Below, piece after piece: positions 17,941 through 26,720 of a DNA stretch of 64,000 nucleotides. The position numbers were made by a program, and so were the translations under genes. The DNA lies in contig JAEWXF010000007.1 of the NCBI GenBank assembly GCA_023396065.1, positions 1 to 64,000 of the forward strand. Direction: 5' to 3'. The notes beneath the pieces are model-generated. The model did not search any database. It saw only the letters and a program-made list of their open reading frames with translations, and was not told where the DNA came from. The DNA comes from Methanobacteriota archaeon (GTDB lineage Archaea; Halobacteriota; Methanomicrobia; Methanomicrobiales; Methanocorpusculaceae). The first letter of the stretch is position 1. Each line of letters opens with the position of its first letter.

Positions 17941-18714
17941 TCAGAGCTGAGACGCAGCCCACACCTCTTTTTTCAGGCTCACCTTACGACCGGTGGTATA
18001 GATTCTATCCTGACTGAGACCTTTGGCGATATCCTCTGCATGGCCTGCATCCTGAATGATGAACGTTGAGATGTCATCGATTCCAAAGGAAAACAGTACC
18101 GGAGCAAGCGGGGTTGACGGACCGACCAGAACAACCGAAGCGTCAGGGCAGAGGCTCAGGTATCCGGGCAGTGATTTGTAGACCAGACTTGCACAGGTAA
18201 TGAATACATACTCGGCATCCGGCAGAAGATACGCAGCGGCAGATTCGGGATAGTCTCCCTCCAGCGGTTCCGTCTCGATAATTGCCAGATTGCAGACCGG
18301 CGCAAACAGTTTGTCCAGATACGGGAAATGACCGACCACACAGACATTTTTGTCCCTGATCATGTTCTGATACATGATGAACGGATCACTTTTCCGGTCC
18401 TCAGTCTGTTTTGCGGCGGCAAGCGGAATTCCGTATGCCCCGGCGCATGCCGGGGTATTATACCAGGCATTCACCGCCGCAAGACCGATGGAAGCCTCCA
18501 CAAAGTTCCAGGATTTTATACACTCCGCAAGGTCTCTGAGCGGCATACCGCAGTACTTTTTCCAGGATTCCGGGCGGGAATCTCCCGGAATTGTTCCGGC
18601 AAATCCGCAGGATTCATTACTTTTGACAATTACCGAGTATGCACCGCATACCAGATCATCAACCGTACATTCCGGAGGAATGCCGGCAATCAACGCATCA
18701 TATAGTTCCCACAT
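17941..18714 (-). CDS. DUF4213/DUF364 protein, putative metal-chelation fold
   Basis: A 257-residue protein of the DUF364 family with the DUF4213 N-terminal domain. In known structures of the family an enolase-like N-terminal part joins a Rossmann-like C-terminal part to form a cleft, for which a heavy-metal or metal-cofactor role was proposed but not proven. Visible family features are GLAAVNAWYN near residue 80, VCVVGHFPYLDKL near 125, and VFITCASLVYKSLPGYL followed by VVLVGPSTPL near 170-200. It is the last gene of a minus-strand cluster and overlaps the ABC ATPase upstream by 17 nt, so translation is coupled. The exact ligand is unknown. Confidence 0.85.
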   Translation of the reverse strand: MWELYDALIAGIPPECTVDDLVCGAYSVIVKSNESCGFAGTIPGDSRPESWKKYCGMPLRDLAECIKSWNFVEASIGLAAVNAWYNTPACAGAYGIPLAAAKQTEDRKSDPFIMYQNMIRDKNVCVVGHFPYLDKLFAPVCNLAIIETEPLEGDYPESAAAYLLPDAEYVFITCASLVYKSLPGYLSLCPDASVVLVGPSTPLAPVLFSFGIDDISTFIIQDAGHAEDIAKGLSQDRIYTTGRKVSLKKEVWAASQL

Positions 18715-19744
18715 GACTACTCTCCACAGGTATGGACACCATATCAGGTGTTATACGTTCGCCGCCCCGCAGTCTGCGACGCAGTTCAATCAGCGTGGTA
18801 TCCAGTTTCTCAATCTGAACGAGGCTTTCCTGCTCCGCAGGAGACGTCTCTAAAATCGTATGAATCCCGCCGTTTCTGATCACCAGACGTTTCCCGGCCA
18901 TCAGGGCAAGCAGGGGATCATGCGTTGATATCAGTACTATTTTTTCATTTTTGGCAAGCATCCGGACCGCCTCTCTGCGGTCAACACCGGCGTTTTCAAT
19001 CTCATCAATCAGCACGATCGGTGAGGCACTCATGCATGCCGTATCAGCAATCATCAGGGCACGTGACTGACCGCCGGACAACTGGGTCACCTTTGTTGCA
19101 AGCGTAAACTTTTCTCCGGCAAGTTCGTTTGCCGCGGCAAAACAGTCGCGGGCGATTGCAGCAGGATCCGCACAGAGCCGGCTTTTGGCATGCATCTCCA
19201 GAAACTCGCCGACACTGAGATCCATTACAAAGTTCATGTTCTGGGACAACTGGGCCACCAGCCGCCCGTCCATGTTGAAACGCTCCTCATCGTTCATCTC
19301 ATGACCGTTGACGAGGATCTGCCGGCCGGTCGGCGTATCCCGCTGGGCAAGACACTCAATGTCAGCCAGAAGACGGCTTTTTCCGGAACCGGTAGGACCG
19401 ACGATACTGACCACCTCTCCGGCAGAAATAGTAATCGTGATGTTTTCTGCATCTCCGTTTTTATTATGTCCGCCAAGAATGGTAATCTCCGATACTGCTG
19501 CGGTCTTCTGTACTGCAGAGATCGTTTCGAGAAAACGAACAAACTGACGGATCAGCCCCGGACGGTCGAGACCAAACTCAAGAAGTTCCTCCTCATCAAT
19601 ATGATCAAGCGCTTCCTCAAGGGTCTGATCAAAGGAGATATTCCGGAGATTGTAGTTGACAAAGAAGTCCCGGATTACCGGGTACTGCTGGATCAGATCT
19701 GCAAGGGAACGGGTTCCCGCTGCTTCAAAAAAATCCTGGCTCAT
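18698..19744 (-). CDS. Soluble ABC-type ATPase with N-terminal helical domain
   Basis: A 348-residue ATPase. Residues 1-70 form a small acidic helical domain resembling DUF1858/DUF542-like domains (SLADLIQQYPVIRDFFVNYN). Residues about 85-310 are an ABC nucleotide-binding domain: Walker A GPTGSGKS near residue 125, signature LSGGQ, Walker B IVLIDEIE and an H-loop STHD. No membrane segment and no permease partner lie next to it, so it is probably not a classic transporter subunit but a partner of the GTPase (19750) and DUF364 protein (17941) on either side. It starts 5 nt after the GTPase stop. Confidence 0.88.
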   Translation of the reverse strand: MSQDFFEAAGTRSLADLIQQYPVIRDFFVNYNLRNISFDQTLEEALDHIDEEELLEFGLDRPGLIRQFVRFLETISAVQKTAAVSEITILGGHNKNGDAENITITISAGEVVSIVGPTGSGKSRLLADIECLAQRDTPTGRQILVNGHEMNDEERFNMDGRLVAQLSQNMNFVMDLSVGEFLEMHAKSRLCADPAAIARDCFAAANELAGEKFTLATKVTQLSGGQSRALMIADTACMSASPIVLIDEIENAGVDRREAVRMLAKNEKIVLISTHDPLLALMAGKRLVIRNGGIHTILETSPAEQESLVQIEKLDTTLIELRRRLRGGERITPDMVSIPVESSHVGTI

Positions 19745-19749
19745 GGGAT

Positions 19750-20433
19750 CTACAGCTCCATTTTTCTCAACATCCCCATCTGGTACTCTTCGCCGATCCG
19801 GGTCTCACCCGTACAGTAGGAACAGACTGAGGCGGGCGTTGTGAATCGCAGACGCAGACCCCGGACGGTAGAAATCTCCGGAGCTGCCGCTGCCTGTTTC
19901 GCAAGCATGAAGGCACCCTGGCCGGTAATCCCGTTGATGAAGATAATCTTTGCTGCGGCGTTGACCTGACGAATGTTGAACATGAACACCTCACGTTCGG
20001 CCTGAGACACGATATCGCCTTTGGTAACGACTACGATATCTGCGAACTTCAGCATGGGTCCGATCTTCCGGGGCGTATGGACTCCGGAGAGATTGTCAAT
20101 GACACAGACGGCCGGGACCTGCCGGATATGCGGCGAGCACCGGTTGCACAGGCCGGCACTTTCGGTTATGAGGATATCAAACCCCCGGGATACCCCCCAC
20201 GATACAGCATCCTCAATGTTGCTGATGAAATAGTGGTCAGGACAAAACTTCCCGGAAAATCCCACACGTGCTTCCAGACCGTGGGTTTCATACCGCTCCC
20301 GGTCAAATGAGGTCAGGCAGTCAAATTTTACAACCCCTGTATGCAGGTGCATGTCACGCAGGACATCCGCAAGCCTGAGGATTACGGAGGTTTTTCCCGA
20401 GGAGGGGGGACCTGCTACGGTGATCAGTTTCAT
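19750..20433 (-). CDS. P-loop GTPase of the G3E/HypB-like kind
   Basis: A 227-residue nucleotide-binding protein. Walker A GPPSSGKTS is at residues 8-16. A central segment ITESAGLCNRCSPH near residue 90 puts two cysteines after the Walker B region, as in metal-center GTPases such as HypB. VVVTKGDIVS near residue 130 resembles the NKxD specificity motif, with K-G-D. A terminal CSYCTGE near residue 205 adds a possible metal-binding pair. G3E-type GTPases load nickel, cobalt or zinc into enzymes. ATG 20433 is chosen; a TTG two codons earlier is possible. Its neighbours suggest a metal-delivery role, but the metal is not known. Confidence 0.8.
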   Translation of the reverse strand: MKLITVAGPPSSGKTSVILRLADVLRDMHLHTGVVKFDCLTSFDRERYETHGLEARVGFSGKFCPDHYFISNIEDAVSWGVSRGFDILITESAGLCNRCSPHIRQVPAVCVIDNLSGVHTPRKIGPMLKFADIVVVTKGDIVSQAEREVFMFNIRQVNAAAKIIFINGITGQGAFMLAKQAAAAPEISTVRGLRLRFTTPASVCSYCTGETRIGEEYQMGMLRKMEL

Positions 20434-20527
20434 CCACAATCCACTTCCTTTCTGGTATACTATTTTCCCAACACGGTATAAATGGATGTGGATATCTGGT
20501 TTATTAAACCTGCTGAACCAAGGGATC

Positions 20528-22258
20528 TTAGATCTGCCAGGAGACGGACTGCTGCTGCAGGTGCGTCATGCGGGCATACAGCCCGTTTTTCTGCAGAAGG
20601 TCAGGTCCGGTTCCGGTCTCTGCCACTTTGCCGTTGTCCAGAACGACAATTGTGTCGGCAGAGGCTACCGTCCGCATTCTATGGGCAATGACCAGAACCG
20701 TCTTGTTCCGTGTCAGGGTGGAAAGGGCGGACTGAATCAGCGTTTCGTTCTCCACATCCAGTGAAGCAGTTGCTTCATCCAGCAAAATCACGGGGGCATC
20801 TTTGAGGAGAGCACGGGCAATGGACAGCCTCTGCCGCTCACCTCCGGAGAGAGTATCTCCGTTCTCACCGACAACGGTCTGATACCCTTCCGGAAGCCGG
20901 GATATGAACTCCTCGCACCGGGCTGCTCTGGCTGCGGCATACACCTCCTCGGTCGTGGCATCCTTTCTGCCGATACGAATATTTTCCAGAATGGTCGTAT
21001 GAAACAGGACGACGTCCTGAAACACAACCGAATACTGTCTCAGCAGGACTTCCGGTTCAACCGTGGAGATGTCCACACCCCCGAGGGTGATGGTCCCGGA
21101 GTTGACATCCCAGAATCTGGCTGCAAGCTTTGCGACGGTGCTTTTTCCGCTGCCTGACGGCCCGACCAGCGCTGTTACCTCACCCTGTTTTGCCGTGAAA
21201 GAGACATCTGATAGGACAGTATCCCTGTTGTAGGAGAAGGTGACATGGTCAAAGACGATGTCATATCCTGCGGGCAGGCACTCGGATGATCCGGTCTGGA
21301 CCGGCTGCTGTTCCAGGGTCTGCATCCGGTCTATCCGAACACGGGATTCGAAAATTTCTGCGATCTGCATAAACATCGTGGAGAGCGGGTCGTAGATTCT
21401 GGATGCGACCAGCAGGAATATCAGATAGGTTAGGAAGTTGATCTCACCGGTTACAATCAGTCCGCCTCCGATGAAGATAACTGTAGCAAATCCAAGCCTG
21501 AGCACTGCCATCCCGGATGAGACGAAGCTTCCTGTTATGCACTCAGACCGAATGGCCGATGAAACCATGGCATCGAACTTTGTATCGAGATCAGCAAGAT
21601 ATTTTTCCTCACGTCCGCAGCTACGAATGTCTTTGACCGTTTCCAGACATTCCTGAATCCCGTCGGCAGCGATGAGTTTATCGGTAATCTTGTCCCGGCT
21701 GAATCTGTCCTGAATCCGTTTACTGCCAAGTACCAGAAGGAGAGACAGCGGAAGCGCGAGGAACAGTGCCAGTGCCATTCTCCATTCCATACAGAATAAT
21801 CCGATACAGACAAGTAGAATGGCAATGACAGCGCCAAACGCCTGAGGGATCGCATGGGAGAATGTATGTTCAAGGGCCGTACAGTCCCCCATCATTGTGG
21901 TGGTCAGTTCACTGAGATTTTTTCTGCCGAAATAGGAGAGCGGAAGCTGTCGAAGTTTTTCGGCGAGAGTTATTCTCCGGTTGGCACTCTCTTCATATGC
22001 GGCAATGTAGGTTGCGGTGTACTGACGGAGATGGACACCGTAGATGAGCACCAGGATGACTGCGGCAAGTCCGGTGTACAGCCAGACATTGGGGATTGAT
22101 ACCGGTTCACCGAACAGCGGTTTGAGCAGTTCGGCAATTATCATGAGAATCAGACCAACCGGCAGCATGAGGCTGATGTTGGCTGCGGCAGACCAGAGGA
22201 TACCCTGTTTGAGATCATGTACTCCCTGAGGGCTGAGGGAAAACATCTCACGCAGCAT
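20528..22258 (-). CDS. ABC transporter with fused membrane and ATPase domains (second subunit)
   Basis: A 576-residue half-transporter: six helices in residues about 15-320 and a nucleotide-binding domain with [17 protein letters not shown] and VILLDEATASLD. It pairs with the gene upstream, whose end it overlaps by 11 nt. Heterodimers of this exporter fold include true exporters and also the YbtP/YbtQ and IrtAB types, which import metallophores. Position beside a GTPase and DUF364 protein makes a metal or metallophore substrate plausible. ATG 22258 has GGAGG about 8 nt upstream; an upstream extension of the frame lies inside the neighbouring gene and is rejected. Confidence 0.9.
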   Translation of the reverse strand: MLREMFSLSPQGVHDLKQGILWSAAANISLMLPVGLILMIIAELLKPLFGEPVSIPNVWLYTGLAAVILVLIYGVHLRQYTATYIAAYEESANRRITLAEKLRQLPLSYFGRKNLSELTTTMMGDCTALEHTFSHAIPQAFGAVIAILLVCIGLFCMEWRMALALFLALPLSLLLVLGSKRIQDRFSRDKITDKLIAADGIQECLETVKDIRSCGREEKYLADLDTKFDAMVSSAIRSECITGSFVSSGMAVLRLGFATVIFIGGGLIVTGEINFLTYLIFLLVASRIYDPLSTMFMQIAEIFESRVRIDRMQTLEQQPVQTGSSECLPAGYDIVFDHVTFSYNRDTVLSDVSFTAKQGEVTALVGPSGSGKSTVAKLAARFWDVNSGTITLGGVDISTVEPEVLLRQYSVVFQDVVLFHTTILENIRIGRKDATTEEVYAAARAARCEEFISRLPEGYQTVVGENGDTLSGGERQRLSIARALLKDAPVILLDEATASLDVENETLIQSALSTLTRNKTVLVIAHRMRTVASADTIVVLDNGKVAETGTGPDLLQKNGLYARMTHLQQQSVSWQI

Positions 22259-24047
22259 TGACTGTTTCCTCCTTTCCGAGTCTCCAGGCAAGAGAGCACC
22301 GGTACTCGTTCCACATGGCGGTGTAGAGTCTGTTCTGGGTGAGAAGCTGTTCGTGAGTACCGAGTTCCCTGATGGTTCCGTTTTCCACGACACAGATCTG
22401 GTCCGCATTTTTAATTGTGGAGAGCCGGTGTGCAATGAGAAGGACGGTTTTGTCCCGGCACAATCGGGTGAGAGCCTGGTGAATTTTGTATTCGTTTTCG
22501 GCATCCGCAAAAGCGGTTGCTTCGTCAAGAATAATGATCGGAGCGTCTTTCAGAATGGCACGGGCAAGGACAATTCTCTGCTGTTCTCCTCCGGAGAGAT
22601 AGGTGCCCTGTGTGCCGATCACTGTGTCCAACCCCTCGGGAAGTTTTGCGATGATGTCATTGCATTGTGCTGCGGAGGCGGCAGCACGGACTTCATCGTC
22701 TGTAGCATCCGGTCGTGCGGCACGAATGTTGTTTCCGAGTGTGTCTTTGAACAGATGTGAGTCTTGAAATACAAAGGAGATTTTTTGCATGAGGACCGCC
22801 AGGTCCATCTGCCGGATGTCAATCCCGCCGATTCTGATGCATCCCGAGCTGATGTCCCAGAACCGGGGGATGAGACTTGCGATGGTGGTTTTTCCACCTC
22901 CGGACGGACCGACCAGTGCGAGGGTTGTACCTTCGGGTATTCTGAAACTGATGTGCTGAAGGGTTGGATTTTTGGATCCGGGATAGGTGAATCCTACATC
23001 CTCAAAGGAGATTTCACAGGTTATCGGCAGTTTTGGATTTTCCGGAACGGGAAGCGGGGATTCGTTTAGAAGCCCGTCGATCCGGGAAAGGGATTCCTGC
23101 GCGATCATTTTGTAGGAGGTCAGATACATGATTTTGATGAGCATGACCGCACAGGCAGGGGTGAAGATGAGATAGAAGATGAAACTGAGAAGGAATTCTG
23201 TCAGATCTGCGGCCTGGGAGCTCAGCAGTATTCCTGCGGGTATGAGGAGAAAGAATGCACCGTTGATGACGGTGAGAAACAGAGTCATCGGCTGTTTGCA
23301 GGAGAGTGCGTAGGCTGCGGCGAAGTTTTTGTAGGTCAGAATGGCTTTTTTGAAGTTGGTGAAGGTGTGAATTGTCTGGCCGAATACTTTGACAACCGAG
23401 ATGCCCCGGACATACTCGACTGCTTCGGCATTCATCTCCTCCAGTGCGTCCTGATATGTTTTGAGAAATGCCGCCCCTTCACCTTCTACCAGTTTCATCT
23501 GAATGAAAAATCCGAGCATGAGGGTTGCGAGGCTGAGAATACCAAGACGCCAGTCGAAGATGAGCAGCATCATGACAATTGCAATCATGCTGACGCAGGA
23601 GCCGACGAGATCTGGAAGCTGGTGAGCGACGAAGGATTCCGTTGCTGCACTGTTGTCTTCGATGATTTTGCGAAGCCGACCGCTGGAGTTTTGGGTGTGG
23701 AAACCCATCGGAAGCCTGATCAGGTGGTGCATGACGGCGGATTTCATGTTTCGTTCTATGGTAAATGCGGTGATGTGTGAGCAGATGAGGGAGATGAAGT
23801 AGAATAGAAATCCAATCGCTGCTGCACCGACGGCAATCCATCCGTATCCGTAGAGCTGGGCGGCGTCCAGCGTGGAAAGATCGGGTGCAGCTTTCAGAAC
23901 GATTCCAACTGTATAGTATATGCAGATGAAGGGTGTCAGGATGGCAACGGCACTGAGAGCGGAGAAAAGTCCGGAGATGATTATCAGATGGCGATATGGT
24001 CCGGCGAAGGCAAACAGCCGGAACAATCCGTTTTGTTCGGACGGCAT
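22248..24047 (-). CDS. ABC transporter with fused membrane and ATPase domains (first subunit)
   Basis: A 599-residue half-transporter with the exporter fold. Six membrane helices cover residues about 20-310. The nucleotide-binding domain has GPSGGGKTT near residue 375, LSGGEQQR near 480 and IIILDEATA. It is the first gene of the minus-strand cluster that runs to 17941. ATG 24047 has an excellent Shine-Dalgarno (GGAGGTG). That site lies in a leader able to fold and hide it (see 24049-24116), which suggests control at translation. The substrate cannot be told from sequence; the neighbours suggest a metal complex. Confidence 0.9.
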   Translation of the reverse strand: MPSEQNGLFRLFAFAGPYRHLIIISGLFSALSAVAILTPFICIYYTVGIVLKAAPDLSTLDAAQLYGYGWIAVGAAAIGFLFYFISLICSHITAFTIERNMKSAVMHHLIRLPMGFHTQNSSGRLRKIIEDNSAATESFVAHQLPDLVGSCVSMIAIVMMLLIFDWRLGILSLATLMLGFFIQMKLVEGEGAAFLKTYQDALEEMNAEAVEYVRGISVVKVFGQTIHTFTNFKKAILTYKNFAAAYALSCKQPMTLFLTVINGAFFLLIPAGILLSSQAADLTEFLLSFIFYLIFTPACAVMLIKIMYLTSYKMIAQESLSRIDGLLNESPLPVPENPKLPITCEISFEDVGFTYPGSKNPTLQHISFRIPEGTTLALVGPSGGGKTTIASLIPRFWDISSGCIRIGGIDIRQMDLAVLMQKISFVFQDSHLFKDTLGNNIRAARPDATDDEVRAAASAAQCNDIIAKLPEGLDTVIGTQGTYLSGGEQQRIVLARAILKDAPIIILDEATAFADAENEYKIHQALTRLCRDKTVLLIAHRLSTIKNADQICVVENGTIRELGTHEQLLTQNRLYTAMWNEYRCSLAWRLGKEETVNAA

Positions 24048-24048
24048 T

Positions 24049-24116
24049 TATGCACCTCCGCATCCGGGAGATGGGTATGAAGAGTTCATACACCACTGTC
24101 TGTAATTAGGTGCATA
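24049..24116 (-). promoter_or_regulatory. Leader that can sequester the Shine-Dalgarno of the ABC/GTPase cluster
   Basis: In the minus-strand mRNA, TATGCACCT (complement of 24108-24116) pairs perfectly over 9 bp with AGGTGCATA (complement of 24049-24057). The second arm contains the ribosome site GGAGGTG of the gene starting at 24047. A nested hairpin, GTATGA/TCATAC, lies inside the loop at about 24073-24091. This is the shape of a translational switch. Alternatively the AGGTGCA arms could be half-sites of a DtxR-like repressor. The pairing is seen; regulation is inferred. Confidence 0.5.
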
Positions 24117-24827
24117 TATGAGAGAACCGAATATTATTTGTTTATCGTTACATTTCCGAAAATACAAAAAACAGCAATGTCTGTGGAGTATGGCAGGTGA
24201 GTGACTATCTCCGGAAGCACAACCGTGACACACTCGGGGTCCGGAACGTATATGAAACATTGCCCCTTCCTATATGGAGAGGGGGACGCTGCCGTAAATC
24301 GGTACAGGGGGACGTCACCCTGCACCGGATATCCCTGATCCTGATGCGGACCGGTACACTGTGGCAGACAAACGCGGAGGATATGCGGTCTACAGACGGT
24401 CTGATACAAGCATTTCCTGAGAATCGGGAACCAACCACCCGCCGCAGCCATGACCTGACCCGGCTCCCGTTTCAGCTTGTGAAAACAGCACCAGTAAATA
24501 ACGAGGAAACCAACAACCTAAAGCCGGTCTAATCAACCGAGTAACACAATGGAGGTGACACGATGACTCACCTAATCATCGTGGGTGGTATATCTCGCGA
24601 TCCGAGTTTCAGAAGAAATTCGGGCGTGGTATGTATTGCTCAAAAAGTGAGAGAAGGGGCAATCCCCCTTTCACTTATCTCCACTACGTGTGTGGTTCAT
24701 GGCAAAATCATTTATGCGATTACCACATTAGTAGTATTTGTATTAGGTGAGTTGTTGACCGGGGCCGGAGTGATTAACCGGCACGCATCCGGAAGGGTGC
24801 CCCGTCACCTCCTTATTCTGTTTTCAC
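24117..24827 (+). other. Gene-poor region with a possible structured RNA or two small ORFs
   Basis: No gene is recognised. Two frames exist: 24197-24532 (GTG start, 111 aa) and 24563-24832 (ATG, 89 aa, with GGAGGTGA just upstream). Neither resembles a family I know, and the first is rich in arginine and threonine. Structure is abundant: CGGTACAGGG pairs with CCCTGCACCG at 24300-24327, CGATGA with TCATCG at 24561-24581, and AAGTGA-AGGGG with CCCC-TCACTT near 24645-24683. GGAGGTGAC (24551-24559) pairs with GTCACCTCC (24804-24812), closing a domain of about 262 nt. It lacks the RNase P and SRP RNA signatures I looked for. Confidence 0.4.
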
Positions 24828-24958
24828 CCTGAGTTTGACACTAGGCTAATTTTTCCCCGTGGTGCATCCACTAGCATCACACCAATTTTTTGGAGTATGA
24901 GAATTTGACAGATTCCTCAAAATCAACCAGTCACTCCGGGAAACACAAAGGTGTCTGA
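24828..24958 (+). repeat. 130-bp dispersed element, copy 1
   Basis: It aligns along its whole length with the complement of 60052-60181, at roughly 80-85 percent by eye. Shared stretches include ACCAATTTTTTGGAGTATGA and TCACTCCGGGAAACACAAAG. A truncated third copy is at 427-483. In this copy the inner inverted repeat has decayed (CAGATTCC against GGTGTCTG). No protein is encoded. Confidence 0.85.
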
Positions 24959-24986
24959 TAATACTTTTTTCGATGCAGGTCGATAC

Positions 24987-25072
24987 TTTTCTTGCGGGCC
25001 TTTGGACGTATATGGATAACCACGGCTTTCAAGCCGTGGTTACCCATATACGTCCAAAGACCCGCAAGAAAA
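24987..25072. repeat. 42-bp near-perfect palindrome
   Basis: Two 42-nt arms with only two mismatches (for example TTTTCTTGCGGG against CCCGCAAGAAAA) face each other across 2 nt. The centre is GGCTTTCAAGCC. The arms contain the GTGGTTACCCATATACGTCC unit found in the other repeat islands, so this is two inverted copies of that unit. It directly follows the 130-bp element and an AAGTATCGACC-type spacer, the same order as at 1-511 in reverse. Confidence 0.85.
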
Positions 25073-25206
25073 CCAATCCTAATTGCACCCCAATATTGTT
25101 TTCTGTCCAAAAATTGGGTGGTTTTTTGAACCCATATCAGATCATTTGACACCAGAAATATACATGAAAGGAGCAAAAAAAGAAGAACGTTCTACTTCAC
25201 GTAAGA

Positions 25207-25278
25207 CGTCCCGGCTGGGACTTGAACCCAGGTCAAAAGCTCCGCAGGCTTCTAGGATATCCTCTACCCTACCGGGAC
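25207..25278 (-). tRNA. tRNA-Arg (GCG)
   Basis: Read on the minus strand, GTCCCGG pairs with CCGGGAC over all seven acceptor positions. The T arm is CTGGG-TTCAAGT-CCCAG, and the anticodon stem GAAGC pairs with GCTTT, with one G-T pair. The loop CTGCGGA has U33 and anticodon GCG. The D stem is GGGT/ATCC, with two bases rather than one before the anticodon stem. No CCA is encoded and no intron is present. Confidence 0.85.
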
Positions 25279-25376
25279 ACTCACAACACTTCTGTGTTTG
25301 TGCTCTACTACATTAGAAGTTTGAAAATATAAACCCACCGCTTTGAAAATGTAATTTAGGGAAGATGTACCGGAAT

Positions 25377-26720
25377 TTACTTCCGGAGCATCTTGTCAAT
25401 ACCGCGGGCCGCATCCTTTGCAGTACCCATCGCGAGAATGACCGTTGCGGCACCTGTTGCAACATCCCCGCCGGCATAGACTCCCGGCATGGATGTCTGG
25501 CCGAGACAGTTCACGGCAATGCTGCCGTTTCTGTTCCGGGAAAGTTCGGGAAGCATTCTCAGAAGCAGCGGGTTTGGTCCCTGACCGATTGCCTCAATGA
25601 CCACATCGGCATCAATGGTAAAGTTACTGCCCTCCACCGGGAAGAAGGAACAGCGGCCGTCGTCACCGGGTGTCCCAAGTTCCATTCGAATGGCTTTGAC
25701 ACCTGCGACCGCATTGTTCTCTCCGGCCAGGAATGCAACCGGGTTGGTGCAGCACATGAAGGTCACACCCTCTTCTTTGGCGTGGCGGACCTCGTCCAGA
25801 CGTGCCGGCATGTCAGACTCACCACGACGGTACATCAGCGTAACCTCAGAACCCATCCTCCGGGCCACACGTGCTGCGTCCATCGCTACATTTCCTCCGC
25901 CGATTACGACGACCTTTTTACCGAACTTGACGGGAGTGTCATGTGCGGGGAACTTGTCGGCTCCCATCAGGTTTACCCGGGTCAGGAACTCGTTTGCCGA
26001 GTAGATACCACAGAGATTCTCGCCGGGGAGTCCCATGAAATAGGGAAGACCTGCACCGGTTCCCAGGAATACTGCGTCGTATGCAAGCAGTTCCTCGACC
26101 GGAACACTTCTGCCGACCACATGATTTGTCCGGATCTCAGCGCCAAGCGCGATAACCTGCTCGATCTCTGCCTGAACGATCTCTTTTGGCAGACGGAATG
26201 CCGGAATACCGTACATCAGTACGCCGCCCGCTTCGTGCAGGGATTCGAAGACTGTTACCTCATGACCGAGCCGTGCTAGTTCTGCTGCGGCAGACAGGCC
26301 CGCAGGGCCGGAACCGACGACTGCAATCTTTTTTCCGGTAGCCGGGAATTTTGCGGGGGCTTCAACACCGTTCTGCCGTTCCCAGTCGGCAACGAACCGT
26401 TCCAGATGGCCGATTGAGATAGGGGTGTCTTTGTTGCCAAGTACACATTCTCCCTGACACTGGGTTTCCTGGGGACAGACACGACCGCAGATTGCCGGAA
26501 GCATGTTGTCTTTTTTGATGATGCGGGCTGCTTCACGGAACTCTCCTGTTTCACAGGCGTGAATGAATGCAGGGATGTCGATACCTACCGGGCAGCCGTT
26601 TACACATTTGGGTTTTTTGCACTGAATACACCGTGCTGCTTCTGCCCGGACTTCTGCCTCGGTAAATCCAAGGTCAACTTCGCAGAAGTCATTGATCCGT
26701 TCTGAAGGGTTTCTGTCCAT
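25377..26720 (-). CDS. NfnB/GltA-like NADPH-dependent flavoprotein oxidoreductase
   Basis: A 447-residue homolog of the glutamate synthase small subunit and of the large subunit of the ferredoxin:NADP oxidoreductase (Nfn/SudA). N-terminal cysteines for two 4Fe-4S clusters are visible in CIQCKKPKCVNGCP (near residue 32) and CPQETQCQGEC (near residue 85). FAD binding is shown by GSGPAGLSAAAEL near residue 140 and NADP binding by GGGNVAMDAARV near residue 280. The start ATG 26720 directly follows the stop of the partner gene upstream. With that partner it probably forms a complex linking NAD(P)H and ferredoxin pools. A standalone glutamate synthase role is less likely without a GltB-type partner here. 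Confidence 0.88.
   Translation of the reverse strand: MDRNPSERINDFCEVDLGFTEAEVRAEAARCIQCKKPKCVNGCPVGIDIPAFIHACETGEFREAARIIKKDNMLPAICGRVCPQETQCQGECVLGNKDTPISIGHLERFVADWERQNGVEAPAKFPATGKKIAVVGSGPAGLSAAAELARLGHEVTVFESLHEAGGVLMYGIPAFRLPKEIVQAEIEQVIALGAEIRTNHVVGRSVPVEELLAYDAVFLGTGAGLPYFMGLPGENLCGIYSANEFLTRVNLMGADKFPAHDTPVKFGKKVVVIGGGNVAMDAARVARRMGSEVTLMYRRGESDMPARLDEVRHAKEEGVTFMCCTNPVAFLAGENNAVAGVKAIRMELGTPGDDGRCSFFPVEGSNFTIDADVVIEAIGQGPNPLLLRMLPELSRNRNGSIAVNCLGQTSMPGVYAGGDVATGAATVILAMGTAKDAARGIDKMLRK

Noticed and set aside
18698..19744. Methyl-coenzyme M reductase activation component A2 (AtwA)
   Set aside because: That protein has two ABC modules and is longer; this one has a single module with a helical N-terminal domain.
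24551..24812. RNase P RNA or SRP RNA
   Set aside because: The conserved GAGGAAAGTCC of RNase P and the GGAAGGAAGCAG-type loop of SRP helix 8 were looked for and not found.
25377..26720. True glutamate synthase
   Set aside because: No glutaminase or large synthase subunit is adjacent, while an NfnA-like partner directly abuts the gene.
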